A DNA stretch of 64,000 nt from Punctularia strigosozonata HHB-11173 SS5 (Eukaryota > Basidiomycota > Agaricomycetes > Corticiales > Punctulariaceae), in contig NW_006767433.1 of NCBI RefSeq assembly GCF_000264995.1, positions 2,001,581 through 2,065,580 on the forward strand, read 5' to 3'. How positions within the stretch are numbered: position 1 is the first letter of the stretch; the number at the start of each line of letters is the position of its first letter. The position numbers were made by a program, and so were the translations under genes. The notes under the pieces are model-generated. The model had not been told where the DNA came from. It made no database searches and saw only the letters and a list, made by a program, of their open reading frames with translations. Positions 59,101-64,000 of the stretch are shown in pieces.

Positions 59101-59529
59101 AACTGATTCGTTGGTCAGGCTCTCCGAGGAGAACTGCACAAAGTACAGACTTCCGCGGCACTGCTCGAGCGTCAACGAAACCCTGGTGTCGGCTATTGGA
59201 GCGCCTCGAGACAAGATTTGCCTGACAATGTTGAGATGGATTCACGGATCTCGGTCTCGTCTACCTCGGATGTGAGCAGAAACAGCACGCCTCGTATAGG
59301 ATCACCCACTCCAACTTCCGGGTCTGAAGAGGAAATCAATCTCGAGTACCTACGCAATGTGATTCTGCAATTTTTAGAGCACAAGGAGATGAGGGTGAGC
59401 GTATATCCGTCGCGTGTACCTGGCTGTACTTATGGACATGGACAACTGCAGCCCAACCTCGTACGTGTGCTTGCTGCGATCTTGAGATTCACACCACAAG
59501 AAACACGTAGGCTAGTTGCAAAGGTCTAA
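56178..59529 (+). CDS. Golgin with C-terminal GRIP domain
   Basis: Long coiled-coil tether of the trans-Golgi, recruited through its GRIP domain by Arl1. The start is ATG 56178 (MFSQFRQAVENLATQPPRRS). The first exon codes about 400 residues of Ser/Pro/Glu-rich disordered sequence. The coiled coil starts near SADVEALQQRLKLVEQRFAG and runs through exons such as LRQQLEAAKNALQAAESVKA and KSDEEAAKHRAEIERLKNEN to VDRLKEELRLVRLDVQKMQR. The C-terminal GRIP domain reads NLEYLRNVILQFLEHKEMR, then after an intron PNLVRVLAAILRFTPQETRR, ending VAKV at TAA 59527. The conserved Tyr and the two hydrophobic helices of GRIP are present. Likely counterpart of yeast Imh1. Seven or more introns. Confidence 0.88.
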
Positions 59530-59650
59530 GAGCCGTCGTTTGTACCCCAGGACAAACAGCTGTGAATAGTACCTTACAGACCCTACAATAATGTACACAT
59601 GGGCGACGGTCCATGGCCGGATTGTGGACGCCGGAAACGGAATGTACATA

Positions 59651-61009
59651 TTACACTGCAGCGTCGGCTTTCGTCCCATACATCTTGACCAGTCCGGCAC
59701 TCGCGCCACCTTCCAAGGTCTTCGCGTATGCATCCACCTGGCCGATGAGCAGCATACTTTCCAGCCGGCTTGGCTCAGGCGGGACTTTGACGAGCCGTTG
59801 CACGTCAGCCTCTGGGAGGGGCTGGAGACCTTGGGCCTGGCGCACGGCGTTTTCGTCTCTCCGTTTTTGCAGAAGGCCTTCCGCCTTCGCCTTTTCCCTG
59901 GCAATCTGGCGGGAGAGGTATGCGAGGTTATTCTCTTCGGTTTTGTAGGCATCGAGCGCATCGATCAATCTCGAAAGCGGTTGCCTGATCGTCGTCGAAT
60001 CAAGAGACAAGACTTGATAGGATGATGGTACGGCTGCTGGCTCCAGGTTGGCTACTGGACCGGTCGACGATGTTGACGTGGGCTGAGATAGACGCGAAAT
60101 GAACGAGGATAGGAGAGCATTGGTACGGATCTTCAGTGGTATCTCTTGCAAGATGGAAGAGAAAGTGAGGCGGTGGTTCGCGAGGCTGGTGATGCAGTAT
60201 TAGACGCAGATAACCAGATATGGAAGAATGTCACGTCACATACCTCGCTGAGCTGAAGTTCTTACGCTTGTGTGCGTCTATGAAAGCTTTGCTCAGTTTG
60301 AAGGCCTTGAAGGATGCGTTCCCTTTGGTGCTTTGCGTAATATCTACAAATGATGAATATAGCGGGTGCATCACTGCGCAGGGTATCATGAACGCACCAT
60401 GAACGATTACCACACCTCCATGGCGAAGTTTCTCCTGATAGATGGCTTGTGTCTCCATCAAAGTCTGGGTATAGAAAGCACCCATCGTGGTAGCCTGGTA
60501 AAAACCAACTACGCTATCATCCGCTTGCACTTCCTTAAGTGACCTCAGCATAGATCCCTGGTAGCGCGCTGCAGGCTTATGTGAGACGACGACTTCTGCT
60601 CTGACATATCTCATGACGGACCAATCGCCTTAGAAGACTTGTCATCTTCCTCTGAGGACGTATGCTGCGTGGGCAAAGGAAAGGAGTTGGAAACTTCTAA
60701 AACGCCGTCCAGATCGAGGCCAAGCAAGAGTCCCGTAGCGGATCTTGCCTCACTCGCGTGCTTGATGATTTTCGAAACCACCTATGCGAACGTGTATCAA
60801 GTAATGTTCAGACCCTCTTCCGCTTGTTACTCAAGCAAACAACATACTAAGCCATCCAGTTGCGCATAGCTGATGGGTATCTCAGCCTCAGGATCAACGG
60901 CCTTCGACATTGAAGCAGGGATTTGTTCGAGAACGGGGGCAGCTGGGGCGGGCGCTTGGGGCGCAGCGGGCAGTGACGCCGCTACAGCTGCTGCCATAGA
61001 TGTGGCCAT
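59651..61009 (-). CDS. Translation initiation factor eIF3 subunit h
   Basis: MPN-domain subunit of the eIF3 complex, missing from budding yeast but kept in most filamentous fungi. The start is ATG 61009 (MATSMAAAVAASLPAAPQAP), an Ala/Pro-rich leader followed by EAEIPISYAQLDGLV. The MPN domain spans VSKIIKHASEARSATGLLLG, LDLDGVLEVSNSFPLPTQ, VVGFYQATTMGAFYTQTLME and VVIVHGAFMIPCAVMHPLY. The JAMM metal ligands are lost, as expected for this non-catalytic subunit. The C-terminal half has LSRLIDALDAYKTEENNLAY, AYLSRQIAREKAKAEGLLQK, LQPLPEADVQRLVKVPPEPS and VDAYAKTLEGG, ending AAV at TAA 59651-59653. Confidence 0.93.
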
Positions 61010-62118
61010 GATAGATTAGTGCGGACGTTGCGAAAGTTGCGAGACAGCAAGATGGCAAGAGACTACAGTAGCATCTCTCGCACTCTCGTCGAAAATCTAA
61101 CCCTAACCCTGAAATCACTAGGTTGGCATGCCGCACATTCCTCCGTCCGTGCACGTGAGTAAGTGGCGCCAAGCGCCGCATTCCGCCTCCCCTTGCAGTT
61201 TGCTCGAGTAACTCGAAATCAGTGTGCATACAATACAGGTGTGGTACGATAATTGCAAGGACACAGCAGGAAGCCATGACATATACATGGGCACTCACGA
61301 ATTGACCATCTCTGACCGTGGGATGATCCGTCTGAACACAAGTTACTTGCCACGGTCGATAGAGGGTTTACATCTGCGGACATATCGGCCGTTGCCATGG
61401 TTTATCTTATCTTATCAAACAAGCGCTCAAATTTCCGTCCAGACACGGAAAGTGTCATTACGCAGAGAAAGCAAAGCGCAGTAGACACTACGATTATGTA
61501 AATGATACCGATAAGGCTGAAACAGACTTCGGCGGCTTGGCCAACTGATACATCACACGTACAGAGCGATACCAGTACATCATGTAAGCGTTCTCACACC
61601 TACAGTGTCACGCTGCTGCGTCCCATCTAAAACTAGCGCTCGTCCGTCCGATATTCGCGGATTATCACACTTTATCACGCTTTTGTAACGTTTTGGCTGG
61701 GGTCACATTTCTGTCACTGTGACGAGGCCCATGCGCAAAAACCAACTCCCTCCTTTGGGGGAGTCGGAATTCGCTCTACAGTGTGACAACAAATTGGGAC
61801 GCATGGTAATGAGGTACATCTGAGATTTGTGAATACTCATGAACGACAGCATGCTCCATCCAAGTCGACCTTTTCCTTTTTACGACCTTCATGCCAACAT
61901 CTCCGCAGCCCGGCTAAGTTGTAACAATCATGCAGTAAGTTACCACGGTCTTTGTCTATGGGAACACACGTACGTGAATATATCCCAAACAGCAGTTTGG
62001 TTCCGGTAGAAGGCGAATCCTACCTATATCCTTCAGAAATGTCTATTATGATGACAATAAGCAACTGCAGGAATACAAGCAGTCGTTTGTATCAAGCGTA
62101 CCATCGTTTGGAGAAGCC
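61010..62118. other. Intergenic region
   Basis: 1.1 kb between the eIF3h start and the 3' end of the mannanase pseudogene. Left part is the eIF3h promoter with a telomere-like motif. ACTCCC-TCCTTTGG-GGGAGT near 61744-61763 could form a small hairpin. No gene was supported. Confidence 0.5.
61097..61109 (-). promoter_or_regulatory. Telomere-like (telo-box) motif upstream of eIF3h
   Basis: CTAACCCTAACCC, two units of the fungal telomere repeat complement, lies 88-100 bp upstream of the eIF3h ATG. It is too short to be a telomere relic of certain origin; an AACCCTAA-type promoter box is possible. Confidence 0.4.
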
Positions 62119-63185
62119 TCATGAAGCAAGAGATGTCAAAATGAGTCTAAATGGAATACTGCTGAAAGCACGCACTCCATCCAATATGGCATCTGCATAT
62201 TTGATGATCCGATTACCCTTACTCTCAGTCAACCCAAGCTCGCCCCATTGCCATGGCATGATGCTACAATGTTTCGTTGAGTAAACGGCACATGTCCCAT
62301 TCAGTTGTTAATCATACCCTGCATGCTGGGTATCGAGCACTCACTGGACCCAGATAGGATATATGGACGACTTGTTCGAGAGACCCGTCATGCCGAACTC
62401 TTCGATGACTAAGGGCTTGTTCACCCTTCTCGTAGCTACAGGTACCCATGAGCCAAGCAGAAGCGTCACATTTGATAAGGGATAAGGAACTCGCCGTTAA
62501 TGTGGGCATCAATCCAGAATAAACCCCAATCTTGCATGGAGAAATTTGATCCTGGAAAGTCCTGGGATAAACGTGAGCACCCGTTCTACTACAGGCACAC
62601 TCATCAAACAATATGCAACGAAATGTACCAGGTTGCCATACCAGGTTTGCAGATACATGTGCTAGAGCTTCTCGGTAAGCGCCATTGACGCACACTGGCG
62701 AAAAGGAGCAACCCACGTATACGCCAAAGTCTATGTTGTGGAGCATGATGTCGGCATCGAAGTCTTCTCCAGGTTGACCGTCGAAGTTGAAGTCTTCGAC
62801 GAGTTGACCATTGACCCAGCTTGAGGGTGACTCGTGACCGGAGAATGGCATGTAGCAGAAGACATGCTCACTATTTCACAGGGTTCTTCCAGTTGAAATG
62901 ACCCTCTCCACCTATCAGCATTGAGAGTATATCACAATTCCTTAGCGTAACTTCGTTAACTTCACTATGATCATGCTCTCACCTGTGGTTACCATGTGAT
63001 GCGGGTCAAGGCTCTTCACAAAGGCGGCTTGGTTTTTATACCAGGTATGCAATGTCCCAGAGCCGGGTATGCATGCGGTGTCCCGCACCCTTTTTGCAAA
63101 AGGTGCAGAAACATGTTGTTGCGCACGTGCCTGACTTCAGCTTTGGAATTTCCCACGAGACAAGACATGCGTGAGAGCTGCGCTG
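62119..63185 (-). pseudogene. Decayed GH5 endo-mannanase-like gene
   Basis: Spliced fragments match fungal GH5 (mannan endo-1,4-beta-mannosidase type). In order: WYKNQAAFVKSLDPHHMVTT, then GEGHFNWKNPVK, YWVNGQLVEDFNFDGQPGED and DADIMLHNIDFG, then VYHMYLQTWYGNL, DFPGSNFSMQDWGLFWID, VNKPLVIEEFGMTGLSNKSS with the nucleophile Glu, and IMPWQWGELGLTESKGNRII. Damage is visible. Upstream, where an NEP acid/base motif should follow SWE(I/L), the sequence reads SWEIPKLKSGTC. Codon 62341-62343 is an in-frame TGA inside WVQ-VLDTQHAG. One intron donor is GC (after DAHIN). No signal peptide or start is found before the next gene. Expected role of the ancestor: secreted hemicellulose hydrolysis. Confidence 0.75.
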
Positions 63186-63231
63186 AGGGAAGCGCAAAGT
63201 CAGAAAAATTATTTGTTCAACCTGCACCACC

Positions 63232-64000
63232 ATGTTTGGATATCTCATCGCAGCTGCTCGCCACGTCGTCAACACTCTTTACCCTGCCTATGTGCAGGAA
63301 GATGAGAATCACGTCCCTCACTCCCTGCCACTCGCCATCGAGTACACACGCGAGACCGTGACCACTGTCCAGGTTCGCGGTAGCGAACACGTTGAATACA
63401 CTATGCGTCAATTCGAGCCGCCTGCCTATGATGGCCACATCTTCGACACCGATTCCCTTCGCATCCCTCCAAACGAGGAGACCTGTCTGTTTTGGATGAC
63501 AGAACATCCGCTTCCGCACGCACACTTCAAGCTTGGGGACATCTTTCAGTTACAGCTATACGATGGGCCCAACCAGATCACAGCAGACGTGCATTTCCAG
63601 CGAGCCATCTACAACAATGTCGACGATGTGATTGTCATCCTTGCTACTCTAGCTCCTCCCGCTTCACTCCGCCGAGGTCACACCAAGCTTTTCCGATACT
63701 TCGCCTACGAGCACTACGCCATGCTCTCTATGGTTCTCAAGAGTGAAGGTCTCCCACTTGCCGAAGATCCATGGCATTATATTCCCATTTTCGTACCTGC
63801 CAACCACCTTGGACGTACACATCATGACTTGCGTACGAGCACCCACCCCATCGGTCACGTCCGTCTCTACGCTGCAAATGGCATTAAGCAGAGCATGCGT
63901 CGCTTCACACTTCCTTACGACGATATCCGCGGACACTTACCCCGACCCTTTCCGGTCACAGGACTGCTTCAGTACTCGACAATGTACGAATCTGGATCTG
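63232..64000 (+). CDS. Unrecognised intron-less reading frame, 3' end beyond window
   Basis: Open from ATG 63232 (MFGYLIAAARHVVNTLYPAY) to the edge, 256 codons without a stop or an evident intron, which is unusual here. Sequence features: IEYTRETVTTVQVRGSEHVE, FEPPAYDGHIFDTDSLRIPP, HPLPHAHFKLGDIFQLQLYD, VILATLAPPASLRRGHTKLF, PWHYIPIFVPANHLGRTHHD. It is soluble-looking, rich in His, Pro and aromatic residues, with no membrane segment. I recognise no family. C-ending codon preference supports real coding. The 5' end lies beside the damaged mannanase, which it may have displaced. Confidence 0.7.
   Translation, partial: MFGYLIAAARHVVNTLYPAYVQEDENHVPHSLPLAIEYTRETVTTVQVRGSEHVEYTMRQFEPPAYDGHIFDTDSLRIPPNEETCLFWMTEHPLPHAHFKLGDIFQLQLYDGPNQITADVHFQRAIYNNVDDVIVILATLAPPASLRRGHTKLFRYFAYEHYAMLSMVLKSEGLPLAEDPWHYIPIFVPANHLGRTHHDLRTSTHPIGHVRLYAANGIKQSMRRFTLPYDDIRGHLPRPFPVTGLLQYSTMYESGS

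Noticed and set aside
61744-61763. Hairpin CTCCC/GGGAG as a bacterial-type terminator
   Set aside because: Rho-independent terminators do not apply in a eukaryotic nuclear genome and no U-tract follows.

Overview
This window is nuclear DNA of a filamentous basidiomycete, most likely an agaricomycete. The evidence is dense, intron-rich genes (introns mostly about 45-80 nt, GT-AG, often with CTNAC-like branch points), little intergenic space, and protein families such as ICE2, DUG3, NUS1, PIAS/Siz and an EED-like WD40 protein. No bacterial operons, plasmid or phage genes were seen. Gene models were assembled by reading splice junctions by eye, so outer limits are firmer than individual introns.

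Layout. 1-16 kb: a 5'-truncated HSL-type hydrolase, RBM39/Rsd1 splicing factor, a large unknown polytopic membrane protein, RRP36, a CorA-type transporter with a changed GMN motif, an unknown coiled-coil protein, and PEX16. 17-23.4 kb is more accessory: a cupin, an SDR oxidoreductase, a ketol-acid-reductoisomerase-like protein with altered catalytic residues, and a DUF2235 (Tle1-like) hydrolase. 23.8-36.8 kb is conserved housekeeping: NUS1, alpha-SNAP, phosphoacetylglucosamine mutase, NudC, a PIAS/Siz SUMO ligase, ADP/ATP carrier and IRC3-like mitochondrial helicase. 36.8-38 kb is an AT-rich non-coding island with two tandem MITE-like repeats and adjacent hairpins. 38-47.7 kb: ICE2, MoaE/MOCS2B, a fused pseudouridine glycosidase-kinase, DUG3 and ESF1.

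48.6-49.6 kb holds the most striking locus: a small secreted precursor with a signal peptide and ten near-identical 23-25-residue repeats separated by Lys-Arg, the architecture of a KEX2-processed repeat protein (KEP). Repeats differ mostly at synonymous positions, which argues that the encoded peptide is under selection. 50-61 kb returns to conserved genes: zinc alcohol dehydrogenase, EED-like WD40, RPS16, mitochondrial uL4, a GRIP golgin and eIF3h. 62.1-63.2 kb carries a decayed GH5 mannanase-like pseudogene, and an intron-less unrecognised reading frame runs off the right edge.

Genes are largely arranged as divergent and convergent pairs with short shared promoters (160-550 bp) or very short convergent gaps (46-215 bp). 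No tRNA, rRNA, CRISPR or intact transposon was found.
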